Numbered from the stretch's first letter, positions 8,204-17,139 are shown. The stretch: DNA of 64,000 bases from Candidatus Adamsella avium (GCA_904420445.1 CAJFVJ010000003.1:1-64000), one strand, 5' to 3'. Made by a program: numbers and translations. The notes: a model not told the origin generated them from the letters alone.

Positions 8204-8356
8204 GCGAAGTCCTTTTTTGAATCTTTTAGAAATATTTTAGGCTAAATTTCTTATCAGGCACTTTTTGTTAATTTATTGTAACAGAACTAATATTTTCATC
8301 AATTTTACGTACTTTTTGACTTAGTAGTAAGTAAGGTTATATATGAAAGGTATTAT

Positions 8357-9376
8357 ATGATTAATGCAGTTAATTTTTTAGGAAATATTACTTATAACAT
8401 AAACAGACAAACATCATTCGGAAACAAAACAAAACCGATGGAGAATGATTGTTTTATTAGAACAACCGGAGCACAAAATTCTTCTCAAAATGATTTTATA
8501 CAATGGGCTGAGAAGACAAATTTCTTTCCTCAAAAACTCTCGGAAGTTATGCAGGATGAGGAGAATATTCTCGGGAAAGGTTTTTCGAACACCGTCTATA
8601 AAATCCCCGGGAATGAAGAATATGTTTTGAGAGTGTCAAATTCGAGTGATATAAACTTCAGTGACTTTGGGGATTATTCTCTTGAAGACGCCGAAGATAA
8701 AAATCTCAAAGGCAACTATGGGCAGTGTGTTGCAAAAATAAAAAGTTCTGATTTTCGAAAACCAGAGATTTTTATTCTCAAAAAACAAAAAGGGATAACC
8801 AACGGCAATCCTCCATCGAGTGTTATATATTTTGAAAACGGAACCCTCAGACCAGGAGAGCTGCCCTATGAAGCTTTTGAAAGAAAAGAACATTATGCAA
8901 AATGCCTCCAGATATTAGCAGATATGCCTCAGGAAAGTTATGATGAGCTTGTTCATAATCTCTCTGACCTCGGCGAAGCGGGCTATAGATTTGACTATTA
9001 TAATCCGAATAATTTTCTTCTTGATGAAGAAGGCGGAAAGATTAATATAATTGATCTTGAAAAAACTCAAAAAGGCAGTAAAAATGACCTTGGAAACGCT
9101 CTCTGGGCTTTGAGCAATATTTCATATCTGACCACATTTATGTCTAAACATGATAACTCTCCTATGCCTGAAGAAGAATCAAACAAGGCATTTGAGAATA
9201 CAATGACTGTTATTGATAAATATACGCAGGCAATGAAAAACAACGGCGAAAAATATTCTCCTGACGGATATGAATTTTTCCAGCTGATGAATAGTTTGCC
9301 GATGAGTTTTTATCTGCGTTCAATGAATATTGAAGAAAAACGTCAAAAACTGGTTGATATGGGTGTTATGGATTAG
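8357..9376 (+). CDS. Kinase-fold protein (phosphotransferase-like) with N-terminal F-G signature
   Basis: 339 aa. Residues 1-40 are a low-complexity leader with TSFGNKTKP (Phe21-Gly22). The rest looks like a protein-kinase/APH fold. ILGKGFSNTVYKI (71-83) is a Gly-rich loop, YVLRV (about 89-93) sits where the beta3 Lys is expected but shows Arg92, FDYYNPNNFLLD (212-223) gives the catalytic loop Asp213...Asn218, and INIIDLEK has the metal-binding Asp233 (DLE in place of DFG). HRD is not conserved. It could be an active APH-like kinase or a pseudokinase. AAAGG lies 6 nt before the ATG. No neighbours are co-directional. Confidence 0.7.
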   Translation: MINAVNFLGNITYNINRQTSFGNKTKPMENDCFIRTTGAQNSSQNDFIQWAEKTNFFPQKLSEVMQDEENILGKGFSNTVYKIPGNEEYVLRVSNSSDINFSDFGDYSLEDAEDKNLKGNYGQCVAKIKSSDFRKPEIFILKKQKGITNGNPPSSVIYFENGTLRPGELPYEAFERKEHYAKCLQILADMPQESYDELVHNLSDLGEAGYRFDYYNPNNFLLDEEGGKINIIDLEKTQKGSKNDLGNALWALSNISYLTTFMSKHDNSPMPEEESNKAFENTMTVIDKYTQAMKNNGEKYSPDGYEFFQLMNSLPMSFYLRSMNIEEKRQKLVDMGVMD

Positions 9377-9389
9377 GTGCAATAAAAAA

Positions 9390-9460
9390 CTCCCGGAGAT
9401 GGATTCGAACCACCGTTAGAAGATCCAGAGTCTCCTGTCCTGCCGCTAGACGATCCGGGA
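9390..9460 (-). tRNA. tRNA-Gln (anticodon CUG)
   Basis: 71 nt, folds as a full cloverleaf: acceptor TCCCGGA/TCCGGGA, D stem GTCT/GGAC, anticodon stem GGAGA/TCTTC with loop CTCTGGA (anticodon CTG), 4-nt variable loop, T arm GGTGG-TTCGAAT-CCATC, discriminator G. The CCA end is not encoded. Confidence 0.95.
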
Positions 9461-9499
9461 ATGAGTTTTTTTATTACTAGCAAATTCTATAACGAAATA

Positions 9500-9510
9500 A
9501 CAATTATTGT
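9500..9510. promoter_or_regulatory. Palindrome ACAATTATTGT (candidate MarR site, distal copy)
   Basis: A perfect 11-nt palindrome with one central base. A near-identical copy (ACAATAATTGT) lies 79 nt downstream, directly before the marR-type gene. Confidence 0.4.
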
Positions 9511-9541
9511 CAACTTTTGAGTGCGTTTTGTTTGTTTCAAA

Positions 9542-9571
9542 TTGTTTTTGTACTTCAAAAAATGCTATAAG
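9542..9571 (+). promoter_or_regulatory. Predicted promoter of the marR-type gene
   Basis: TTGTTT (9542-9547), an 18-nt spacer, then TGC-TATAAG (extended -10, 9566-9571). The predicted start, near 9578, would leave almost no leader before the ATG at 9591. Confidence 0.4.
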
Positions 9572-9578
9572 TTGAGGT

Positions 9579-9589
9579 ACAATAATTGT
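9579..9589. promoter_or_regulatory. Palindrome ACAATAATTGT (candidate MarR autoregulatory site)
   Basis: A perfect palindrome around a central A, at the predicted transcription start and 1 nt before the ATG at 9591. A bound regulator would block its own transcription. MarR proteins commonly autoregulate through such sites. Confidence 0.45.
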
Positions 9590-9590
9590 T

Positions 9591-10070
9591 ATGAAAAAAT
9601 TTGATGAAAACTATACAACATATACTCAATCTCTTGAATTTGCTGCAGAGCTTCTTACGAAAGCAATCAAAGAAACTATGCGCAAAGTCGATAAGGAAAT
9701 GAACTTTAAAGTGAGTCATGAAGAGTATATTATTCTTGAAACCGTCTGTTTGAATCCGGGGATTATTCAAATAGATATAGCAAAGAAAATATTCATGCAG
9801 CGTTCTTATGTCGGCAAACTGCTTGCAAAGCTTGAGGAGTCAGGGTATATCAAAAGAACTCAATCAATAAAAGGCAAGAAAAAAGTTGTGATGAAATCAT
9901 ATATTACAGACTCAGGGATTGAGGCTTATAATGAAGTTAAAGATTGGATACTTGAAGAAATAAACAAAAACAGCATATCTGAAGAATCCCGCAGGCAAAC
10001 AAAAGAGATGATAAAACATATGTTCGAGATAGTTACCTATTTGCGTGAAGAATATGATGTCAAGTTGTAG
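9591..10070 (+). CDS. MarR-family transcriptional regulator
   Basis: 159 aa, the normal family length. The winged helix-turn-helix spans about 45-115: IIQIDIAKKIFMQRSYVGKL is the HTH (residues 60-79), and LEESGYIKRTQSIKGKKKVV is the start of the wing. N- and C-terminal helices would form the dimer interface. It lies 84 nt upstream of an EmrB-type drug exporter in the same direction, the classic MarR/Emr arrangement. Palindromes lie at its own start and at the efflux promoter, so it probably represses both. The ligand is unknown. Confidence 0.88.
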   Translation: MKKFDENYTTYTQSLEFAAELLTKAIKETMRKVDKEMNFKVSHEEYIILETVCLNPGIIQIDIAKKIFMQRSYVGKLLAKLEESGYIKRTQSIKGKKKVVMKSYITDSGIEAYNEVKDWILEEINKNSISEESRRQTKEMIKHMFEIVTYLREEYDVKL

Positions 10071-10091
10071 GTGTGAATTTTTGCAAACTTG

Positions 10092-10120
10092 TTGACAGCA
10101 TAATTTTTTTTGTGTTAAAC
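10092..10120 (+). promoter_or_regulatory. Predicted promoter of the efflux gene
   Basis: Consensus -35 TTGACA (10092-10097), a 17-nt spacer, then TTAAAC (10115-10120). It is placed between the marR-type gene and the MFS transporter, so the exporter can be transcribed separately. Confidence 0.55.
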
Positions 10121-10138
10121 ATGTGGAATAATCCACAT
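10121..10138. promoter_or_regulatory. Inverted repeat at the efflux promoter (candidate operator)
   Basis: ATGTGGA-ATAA-TCCACAT: 7-bp perfect arms with a 4-nt spacer, starting directly after the -10 box and covering the predicted transcription start. The position suits a repressor. Its sequence differs from the ACAATWATTGT palindromes at the regulator's own promoter. Confidence 0.5.
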
Positions 10139-10154
10139 ATAAAGAAGGCAATTT

Positions 10155-11711
10155 ATGGAATTTTCAAATGCAGATACAGAGAGAATAAAACGCTGGCTGC
10201 TGCTTGTTCCCACTATGCTTGCTGCATTTATGTTTGCGTTGGACGAAACGATTGCCAATATAGCACTGCCTCATATAGCAGGGTCTTTCTCGGTCAGTTC
10301 TCAAGAGTCCATTTGGATTTTGACGAGTTATCTTGTTGCAAGCTGTTTGACAATACCGATGATTGACTGGTTGAGCCGTTTGCTCGGGCGCAAGAATATG
10401 TTTATGCTATGTGTGTTTGTATTCACCGTAGCATCGTTCTTATGCGGCATATCAGATTCTATGGGGATGATGGTTGTTTCAAGATTTTTGCAGGGCTTAG
10501 GAGGCGGCGTTCTCATACCTATAGCACAGGCGATTATGATGGAGGCATTTGAGGGGGATGAGTTATCTTTAGCCGGTACAATTTTTGGTATGGTCGTAAT
10601 TATTGCTCCGATTATCGGCCCTGTAATCGGGGGATGGATTACCGAAAATTATTCCTGGCACTGGATTTTCTTCATCAATGTGCCGATAGGGATAATTATT
10701 TTAATTCTTGCAAAAACAATGATTGTTGACCCGCCTTATGCGCAGAAGCAGAAGAATGTAAAAACAGATTACTGGGGAATACTGTTTTTGTGCACTTTTG
10801 CCGTTGCTTTTGAGATTATGATGGATAAAGGCAACGATTTGGACTGGTTCGGGTCTCCATTCATCTGCAAGTTAACTGTTGTCTGGGTTGTAGCTTTGAT
10901 TTTGCTGATAATATCTCAGATAAAGCAAAAGGATTCTCTTGTTAAATTTGATGCATTCAGGGATTATAACTTTGTTGTCGGTACCATTTGTCTGACGATT
11001 ATGAATGCTATTTTGCTCGCATCAATGGCAATGCTGCCGCAGTTTATGCAGAATATGATGGGATATGATGCTTTTACGAGCGGATTAACCATGATGCCGA
11101 GAGGTGTCGGGTGTCTTATCGGCTGTGTTTTGAGCGGATATTTACAGCCGAGGATGGATGGGAGAATTCTGGCTGCTGTCGGGGTGGCTATTCTCTGTTT
11201 GGGCAGCTGGTCTTTGGGTTTTATTAACCTTGAGATATCATCTATGTCTGTTGTTGTACCGAATATTATGTACGGTATTGGTATGACAGTCGGTATGATA
11301 CCTATTATTACTCTTTCCTGCAAAACAATTGCCGCAGACAGGATGTCAAATGCAAGCGGGATACAGAATTTTATAAAGACAATAGGCGGGGCGATAGGAA
11401 CTTCTCTTGTTGCAACTTTTGTTTCGAGGTTTTCTCAGATACATCAGAATATGATGGTAAAACATCTTACCGAGACAAACTCTGTTTATGTTGAGAGATT
11501 GCAGGCGTATTCTTCGCAGTTTATGTCAATGACCGATTTATCGACGGCAACTTATATGGGGCAGACGTTGATTTATAATCAGCTGCAAGCACAGGCGAGG
11601 TTGTGGGCTTATGTTGATTCATTCAGAATTTTTGCTGTTGCAGGCATTATAATTTTATTTTTAATTTTTGCGCTCAAAAAAGATAGGAAAACGGATGTAA
11701 GTAAACAGTAA
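10155..11711 (+). CDS. DHA2/EmrB-type multidrug efflux MFS transporter
   Basis: 518 aa with about 14 hydrophobic segments, the size of EmrB/QacA proteins. LDETIANIALPHIA in the first membrane segment is the typical motif of the 14-TM drug:H+ antiporters (motif D1 region). RFLQGLGGG (helix 4) and the motif C-like IGPVIGGWITENYSWHWIFFIN-type region (helices 5-6) are present; the Gly-rich antiporter turn is intact. No EmrA membrane-fusion partner or TolC is visible nearby. It lies behind a MarR regulator and an operator-like repeat, so it is probably induced by toxic substrates. Confidence 0.9.
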   Translation: MEFSNADTERIKRWLLLVPTMLAAFMFALDETIANIALPHIAGSFSVSSQESIWILTSYLVASCLTIPMIDWLSRLLGRKNMFMLCVFVFTVASFLCGISDSMGMMVVSRFLQGLGGGVLIPIAQAIMMEAFEGDELSLAGTIFGMVVIIAPIIGPVIGGWITENYSWHWIFFINVPIGIIILILAKTMIVDPPYAQKQKNVKTDYWGILFLCTFAVAFEIMMDKGNDLDWFGSPFICKLTVVWVVALILLIISQIKQKDSLVKFDAFRDYNFVVGTICLTIMNAILLASMAMLPQFMQNMMGYDAFTSGLTMMPRGVGCLIGCVLSGYLQPRMDGRILAAVGVAILCLGSWSLGFINLEISSMSVVVPNIMYGIGMTVGMIPIITLSCKTIAADRMSNASGIQNFIKTIGGAIGTSLVATFVSRFSQIHQNMMVKHLTETNSVYVERLQAYSSQFMSMTDLSTATYMGQTLIYNQLQAQARLWAYVDSFRIFAVAGIIILFLIFALKKDRKTDVSKQ

Positions 11712-11732
11712 GACAGTAGTGGAGTAAAGATT

Positions 11733-11930
11733 ATGATGACGAGAGATATTATTTCACTGTATAATGAGGTTATGGAAACAAAACGTTTGCTCTGTAGTCT
11801 TCCCGAGTTGAAAAGAATTGAGTTCCTTGAGAAAAATACTGATAAAAACATGAAGGATTTGGAGCGTTTGTTGAAGAAACTAAACGGAGCAATGCGGCAA
11901 GTTATAGAAAAATGCTATGAAAAAAATTAG
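11733..11930 (+). CDS. Small helical protein between the efflux and AsmA-like genes
   Basis: 65 aa. The ATG at 11733 has GGAG 8 nt upstream. It begins 21 nt after the transporter stop and overlaps the next gene by 14 nt, so translation is probably coupled. The sequence is charged, Leu-rich and helical (LLCSLPELKRIEFLEKN...MKDLERLLKKLNGAMRQ), with no membrane segment. No family is recognised. A second ATG follows directly. Confidence 0.6.
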   Translation: MMTRDIISLYNEVMETKRLLCSLPELKRIEFLEKNTDKNMKDLERLLKKLNGAMRQVIEKCYEKN

Positions 11931-14499
11931 ATTAGGTTTTTATTTATTTTTCTTTCTGACAGCGCTGTTCTGCTTGATATACTCTTGTTTTCTCTTAATT
12001 CCTCCTTTTGTTATTAATTCTGATAAGATAAGGCATAATTTAGAAAAAAGTATTTCTCAAAAAACAGGTATGGTGATAAATTTTGAAAATCCAAGACTGC
12101 AAGTATCACCTATGCTTGTCTATAAATTTGATGCTGATAGAATTGATGCAAGAGATAAAGAAAATAATCAGGCAATACTTATTGAAAAAATCAGCTGTAC
12201 TGTTGATATAAAATATTTGAAATTTGAGAATTTATATGCAGATGATATTTTTGTTGACGGTGATGAATTTAGAAAGTTATTCGGAAAAAGAAAGACTAAG
12301 CCTGTCAAATATAACTTCAACAAGCTGCCTGAGCTTGGGATAAAAAATTTTGTTTATAAATCGGATGATTTTACTTTAGAGCTGATGGATGTTGCTTATC
12401 AGGGTAAAAAGCTTACTTTTGATGGAGAGGTTGACTCTCATTTTCTAAACCATGATGTTTTTGTTCAGGACGCCTCATTTGATATTCTTGGGAATAAGAT
12501 TTTTGCTGATGAAGTAGAAATTAGCCTCGGTAAATCAAAAATTGAGATAAGCGGAGATATCTTTGGCAAGAAAGATTTTTTTGTGAAAGGATTTGATTTA
12601 CCTGTATCAGACCTTGAGAAGACACTTTTGTATTATCAAAAACAACAGGATCCCGCGAAAAAGTTTCTTGAAAATTTCAGGAATTATCAGGGGAGAGCTG
12701 ATGTTGATTTGAGAGTGAAAGAGGATGGGATTTTCGGGCGCTGTCTTGTGAAAGATTTGAGTGCAGTTATGGTATGGTTTGATATTCCTGTTGAGTTCAG
12801 GGAAGTTCCGTTTGTTTTTGATAAAAACCGCATAACCTCTCATGCAACAGGAAAGCTCGGAGGAGAGCCTGTTTTGCATGATTTGGAGATAGTCAATCTT
12901 GGAACTCCTCAAAAAGAATTTCATGGTGATGTCAGGACAACTCTGACAAAAAATTTCCGGTATATAAAAGGCTTGAGAGTCTTGAATAATGCTGATGCAA
13001 GAGTCAGCTATTTCATCAGAAACAAAAAAATTGATGTGAAATATTCTCTTGATTTTGCAGAGAATTCTGATTTGTTTTATAAAAATGCATTCTTAGGATT
13101 GAGAGATAAAAAACGAAAATTTTATTTTGAAACGCTCAAAGATGGAGATAATTTGTTTGTAAAAAACTATAACTATTCTATATCCGAAGAAAATGGCTAT
13201 ATCCCGCTGATAATGGGCGACGGGCTGTTTATCAAACAGGATGGGAAACTGAAACCTGCGTATTTCAACTGTAAAACAAACGGTTATGCTCCTGTTTCTG
13301 CGATAGGCGCCCTCGGCAGATATATCCGTGGCGGTGCCTTCAGGGGCAATCTGAAGCTTGATTTGCTTGGAGATAAACTGCTTGGTGATTTTGAATTGAA
13401 GGATACAAGGTTCAAAAATTTTCATGTTAAATCTGCAAAAGTTATTGCCTCTGATAGAGTGAAAATACTTGCAGGAGGATTGTTTCACAGGCAAAAATTC
13501 GGCTGTGAGCTTGAAGCAGAAAATCAATTTGGCGCAAATACTGTTCATGTTTATGACCTTGATTTATTTTTGGATAAATACATTATAAAAAGCGGGAATA
13601 AAAAACGTCGAAAAAACAGAAATTTTGATGATATGAGAAAGAAATTTTATTCAAGGTCAAGAGATTTTGATGTAACAATTGATAACTGGAACATCAGGCT
13701 GAATGAACTTAGGAGCGGGCGGATTATTCTCAGGGATATATTTTTGTATGGAAGCCTGCAAAATAAGATATTTGAATTTACTATAGATAAACTTTCTTTT
13801 GCAAAAGGCATTCTTGAGGCGAGCGGAAAATACAACTTTGAGGATGACTCATCGAGTGTTGATTTTGTTGCAAAAAACATCGATTCAAATATTGCAGCTG
13901 ATACAATTTTCGGGCTGCATAATCAAATTGAGGGGATTGCAAATGCAACTCTGCAACTTTATACAAAAAATCAGCTTGAGGATGTACAGGCTGTCGTCCA
14001 ATTTTCCGTTGATAACGGTTTTCTCCCGAAAATCGGCAGCACTGAGTTTATGCTGAAGAATGAGAAAAGAGTAAAACTCATGGATATTATTACAATAGAC
14101 TCGGAATTGAAAAATAAAAAAACTCTTGAATCAGATATCAAAGGCTTTTTCAGAGTTGATAACAACTTGTTGAAAGATATAAAACTGACCACGCAGCAGC
14201 AGTATTTATCTTTGTTTATCGAAGGAAAATATGATATGGATAAACAGTATGCTTTCTTGAACCTGTATGGCAAATACAACAAAGAGGTTCCCCGTGGAGT
14301 AAAGGTTATTTTCATTCCGCTGAACTGGATTTTGAACTTTGTCCTGAAACCTGAAGATACACGTGAGTTTTATTCTGATAAGCTCAAGCAGATACCATCA
14401 GTTGACGCATCAGAGAAGAACGAAAAATATTTCAGGGTGAAGATGCAGGGTAATTTGAACCAGGACTCTGCAGAAGTTGAGATAAAAAGCATCAGGTAA
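11917..14499 (+). CDS. AsmA-like envelope protein
   Basis: 860 aa. Residues 8-30 form one N-terminal transmembrane anchor (FYLFFFLTALFCLIYSCFLL), followed by the AsmA-type opening in which IRHNLEKSISQKTGMVINFENP resembles the 'i...l...tGr.v.i' motif. The rest is long, repetitive beta-rich sequence. These proteins (AsmA, TamB, YhdP relatives) form bridge-like grooves in the periplasm implicated in phospholipid transport to the outer membrane. The C-terminus (MQGNLNQDSAEVEIKSIR) is duplicated in degraded form beyond the next gene (16020-16100). Translation is coupled to the 65-aa gene upstream. Confidence 0.75.
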   Translation: MKKIRLGFYLFFFLTALFCLIYSCFLLIPPFVINSDKIRHNLEKSISQKTGMVINFENPRLQVSPMLVYKFDADRIDARDKENNQAILIEKISCTVDIKYLKFENLYADDIFVDGDEFRKLFGKRKTKPVKYNFNKLPELGIKNFVYKSDDFTLELMDVAYQGKKLTFDGEVDSHFLNHDVFVQDASFDILGNKIFADEVEISLGKSKIEISGDIFGKKDFFVKGFDLPVSDLEKTLLYYQKQQDPAKKFLENFRNYQGRADVDLRVKEDGIFGRCLVKDLSAVMVWFDIPVEFREVPFVFDKNRITSHATGKLGGEPVLHDLEIVNLGTPQKEFHGDVRTTLTKNFRYIKGLRVLNNADARVSYFIRNKKIDVKYSLDFAENSDLFYKNAFLGLRDKKRKFYFETLKDGDNLFVKNYNYSISEENGYIPLIMGDGLFIKQDGKLKPAYFNCKTNGYAPVSAIGALGRYIRGGAFRGNLKLDLLGDKLLGDFELKDTRFKNFHVKSAKVIASDRVKILAGGLFHRQKFGCELEAENQFGANTVHVYDLDLFLDKYIIKSGNKKRRKNRNFDDMRKKFYSRSRDFDVTIDNWNIRLNELRSGRIILRDIFLYGSLQNKIFEFTIDKLSFAKGILEASGKYNFEDDSSSVDFVAKNIDSNIAADTIFGLHNQIEGIANATLQLYTKNQLEDVQAVVQFSVDNGFLPKIGSTEFMLKNEKRVKLMDIITIDSELKNKKTLESDIKGFFRVDNNLLKDIKLTTQQQYLSLFIEGKYDMDKQYAFLNLYGKYNKEVPRGVKVIFIPLNWILNFVLKPEDTREFYSDKLKQIPSVDASEKNEKYFRVKMQGNLNQDSAEVEIKSIR

Positions 14500-14529
14500 T
14501 TACTAAAATTGTTCTTAACTGAACAGTAC

Positions 14530-15927
14530 TTATTCTTTTTTTTCAGCTAATGGGACAACAACTCCTGTTAGTGCAAAGAGAGCTATGGCGTTCGGAATAA
14601 CCATCAAATTGTTGAACATATCTGTAAGCTCCCAGACAAAATCACTTGAAATTAGGCTTCCTAGCATGATGAATCCGAGCGCTGTTATCATATAGACTAA
14701 TTCTGTAATTTTTTGATTTCTTTTTCCAAACAGATATAGTACATTTATTTTCCCAAATAAATTCCAGCTTAAAATAGTAGAGAAAGCAAAGAAAAACAGA
14801 CATACAGCAACAAAGATTGCACCGATGGAATTTCCAAAGACACTCCCAAAAGCGGTTTGTACCAGATTTGTTTTGTTTAATATTCCCATTACTTCTTCTG
14901 TATATCCATTCGATAAGATTCCATCATGTGTATAAAGAGTAGAGATTACAATAAGAGCATTCAGGGTAAGTATCACAAATGTATCAATAAAAACACCGAG
15001 CATAGCGACTGTTCCTTGAGTATGAGGATTTTTTACATTTGCAAGAGCATGAGCATGAGGAGTAGAACCCATCCCCGCCTCATTTGAAAATAATCCTCTT
15101 TTCGCACCCTGACTTATCGCCTGCATAATTGCATATCCGAAACTGCCTCCTAAAATAGCCTGAGGCATAAATGCATATTTAAAAATCATAAAAAATGTTT
15201 CAGGAATATATTTAATCCTTACAGCTAAGATAGCAAGTCCTCCGATTATAAACAGTGCAGCCATGAAAGGAACCAGTTTTTCTACAACAAGAGCGAGTCT
15301 TTTTATGCCTCCTATAAAAATTATTGCACAGGTTATAACAAGGAAAATCCCCATTATCCAGGGTTTTATGCCAAAAGCTGTTTCCATGCAGTAAGCAATT
15401 GAATTAGACTGAACCATGCAGCCCATAAAACCTAGTGCCAGAATAATTGCAACGGCAAAAAATGCAGCCAATATTTTTCCGAAAAGTCCTTTAAAAGCTG
15501 TTGTTATATAATAAACAGGACCTCCTTTTATATTCCCGTCTTCTTCTATAATTCTTGTTTTTATAGCAAGAGTAGCCTCCGCATATATAGTTGCCATTCC
15601 TAAGAATGCTATTATCCACATCCAAAAAATAGCACCGGGACCGCCGATTAAAATAGCTCCTGAAGCGCCTACTATATTTCCTGTTCCCACCTGAGCGGCA
15701 ACTGCTGTTGCAAGAGCTTGAAAGGATGTCATTCCCTGATCTTTTGTTTTATAAAATATATTTATTTCTCCAAATAAATTTTTTAGACCTTCATTGAAAC
15801 ATCTTATCTGGACAAATTTTGTTTTGATTGTATACCAGAGTCCTACGCCAACAAGCAGAAATACAAGAATATAATTGGATAGATATTCATTAAATTTTGC
15901 TACAAAAGGGAATAAAATTTCTTCCAT
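14530..15927 (-). CDS. AGCS-family sodium:alanine/glycine symporter
   Basis: 465 aa with about 11 membrane segments. ATAVAAQVGTGNIVGASG (about residues 70-87) is the family signature, and GAIFWMWIIAFLGMATIYAE follows as expected. It takes up alanine or glycine with Na+. AAAGGTTC lies before the ATG at 15927. It is monocistronic, convergent with the AsmA-like gene and divergent from the glycosyltransferase. On its far side is a degraded copy of the AsmA gene's 3' end, which suggests this gene was inserted into an older arrangement. Confidence 0.93.
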   Translation of the reverse strand: MEEILFPFVAKFNEYLSNYILVFLLVGVGLWYTIKTKFVQIRCFNEGLKNLFGEINIFYKTKDQGMTSFQALATAVAAQVGTGNIVGASGAILIGGPGAIFWMWIIAFLGMATIYAEATLAIKTRIIEEDGNIKGGPVYYITTAFKGLFGKILAAFFAVAIILALGFMGCMVQSNSIAYCMETAFGIKPWIMGIFLVITCAIIFIGGIKRLALVVEKLVPFMAALFIIGGLAILAVRIKYIPETFFMIFKYAFMPQAILGGSFGYAIMQAISQGAKRGLFSNEAGMGSTPHAHALANVKNPHTQGTVAMLGVFIDTFVILTLNALIVISTLYTHDGILSNGYTEEVMGILNKTNLVQTAFGSVFGNSIGAIFVAVCLFFFAFSTILSWNLFGKINVLYLFGKRNQKITELVYMITALGFIMLGSLISSDFVWELTDMFNNLMVIPNAIALFALTGVVVPLAEKKE

Positions 15928-16019
15928 TAATTTGAACCTTTAGGGTTAACTAGCAACATTTACCAGCTTTGTAAAATTTATTATACAGAAAAAAAAGAAA
16001 TAATAAATGAATTATTATC

Positions 16020-16100
16020 ACAGAGAGCTTTATCCAAAATACATGGTGAAGATGCATGGTAATTTTAAAGAGCATCAGGTAATGAGAACAGTTACTATAA
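16020..16100 (+). pseudogene. Decayed duplicate of the 3' end of the AsmA-like gene
   Basis: GGTGAAGATGCATGGTAATT (16045-16064) matches 14437-14456 in the AsmA-like gene with one mismatch. After about 30 nt deleted relative to that gene, AGCATCAGGTAAT (16071-16083) matches 14488-14500. The flanks (cagagag.., gaacagtta) also match. The copy has no open frame. Together with the intact 3' end it brackets the AGCS symporter gene. Confidence 0.7.
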
Positions 16101-16224
16101 AGAAGAAAGTTTTTAATGTAAATATGTATGTATGCGTTTTAACATGTATATATTTACTTTTTTTTTTTTTTTGTATATAGAATTTATATTAAATAAATTA
16201 AAACAGCTCAGGTATTTGGATATT

Positions 16225-17115
16225 ATGGTCAGGAAAGATGTTTCAATTATTCTTGTCAGCTACAAAACAAAAGATTTGACAAGAAATTGCATCAAATCAA
16301 TAGTCGAAAAGACAAAAAATATATCTTATGACATCTTTGTTGTCGATAACAACTCTCAAGACGGCACCTGCGAGATGTTGAAAGAAGAATTCCCTTTTGT
16401 GAAATTGATAGAAAATTCTCAAAACATCGGATTTGGTGCGGCAAATAATCTGGCAATCAAAGAATCTGATGCAGAATATGTTTTCCTTTTGAACACTGAT
16501 ACTCTGCTTGTGAATAATGCTGTCAAAATTCTTCATGATTTTCTCGAAAATAACAGGCATGTGGGTGTTTGCGGTGCAAATCTTTACGATGAAAATATGA
16601 ATCATATTCATTCCTATGGTGTCTTTTTGACCCTGAAAAGACAGATGTTGAAGACGTTTTTTATGTTCAGAATATTCTTTCCAAACGAGATGAAGCTGAT
16701 GTTTGATAAGGGATATAATCAGCAGAACGAACTCAAATCAGTTGATTATATCACAGGCGCTGATATGATGGTTCGAAAATCCGTTCTTGATGAAGCTGGG
16801 CTTTTTGATGAAAGATTTTTTCTTTATTTTGAAGAAAACGAGCTGCAATATAGAATAAGAAAATCAGGTTATGATATTTTTATAAATCCCGAGGCACAGA
16901 TTATACATCTTCATGGCAAATCGCCAAAAGAAAACGAAAGAAAAGTCTATGAATACAGAAAGAGCCAGTATTTGTTTTTACGTCTGTGTTATGGCAACAG
17001 GAAAAATATTTTCTGGATAAAAAGTCTTATGCTCTTCAATTTCGGGATGAATATTTTCAAATATCCGAAATGTATAGCAGGATTGTTTAAATATATTTTG
17101 AACGATAGGGTATAA
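16225..17115 (+). CDS. Glycosyltransferase family 2 (rhamnosyltransferase-type)
   Basis: 296 aa from the ATG at 16225. An in-frame ATG at 16132 would add a hydrophobic poly-Phe stretch encoded by a T-run, which is less likely. SIILVSYKTKDLTRNCIKSI opens the GT-A fold, FVVDNNSQDGT is the nucleotide-binding region, LLNTDT is the metal-binding DxD-type motif, and ITGADMMVRKSVLDEAGLFD with EENELQYRIRKSG is typical of dTDP-rhamnosyl or related GT2 enzymes. It probably adds a sugar to cell-surface polysaccharide. No polysaccharide gene cluster surrounds it. Confidence 0.88.
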   Translation: MVRKDVSIILVSYKTKDLTRNCIKSIVEKTKNISYDIFVVDNNSQDGTCEMLKEEFPFVKLIENSQNIGFGAANNLAIKESDAEYVFLLNTDTLLVNNAVKILHDFLENNRHVGVCGANLYDENMNHIHSYGVFLTLKRQMLKTFFMFRIFFPNEMKLMFDKGYNQQNELKSVDYITGADMMVRKSVLDEAGLFDERFFLYFEENELQYRIRKSGYDIFINPEAQIIHLHGKSPKENERKVYEYRKSQYLFLRLCYGNRKNIFWIKSLMLFNFGMNIFKYPKCIAGLFKYILNDRV

Positions 17116-17139
17116 AAATTTTTTCTCATAAAAAAAGAC

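Noticed and set aside
8316-8343. TTGACT-16-TATATA promoter before the kinase-fold gene
   Set aside because: The implied start would fall on the ribosome site of the ATG at 8357, leaving no leader; the spacing is also short.
10073-10366. Plus-strand frame covering the start of the efflux gene
   Set aside because: It crosses the promoter and operator and is out of frame with the clear MFS transporter.
14500-14529. Terminator hairpin between the AsmA-like and AGCS genes
   Set aside because: The only inverted repeat (tgttc/gaaca) has a 5-bp stem and no following T-tract in the plus direction that is clearly separate; too weak to call.
16132-16224. N-terminal extension of the glycosyltransferase
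   Set aside because: It is encoded by a T-run, giving poly-Phe, and the GT2 fold starts right after the ATG at 16225.
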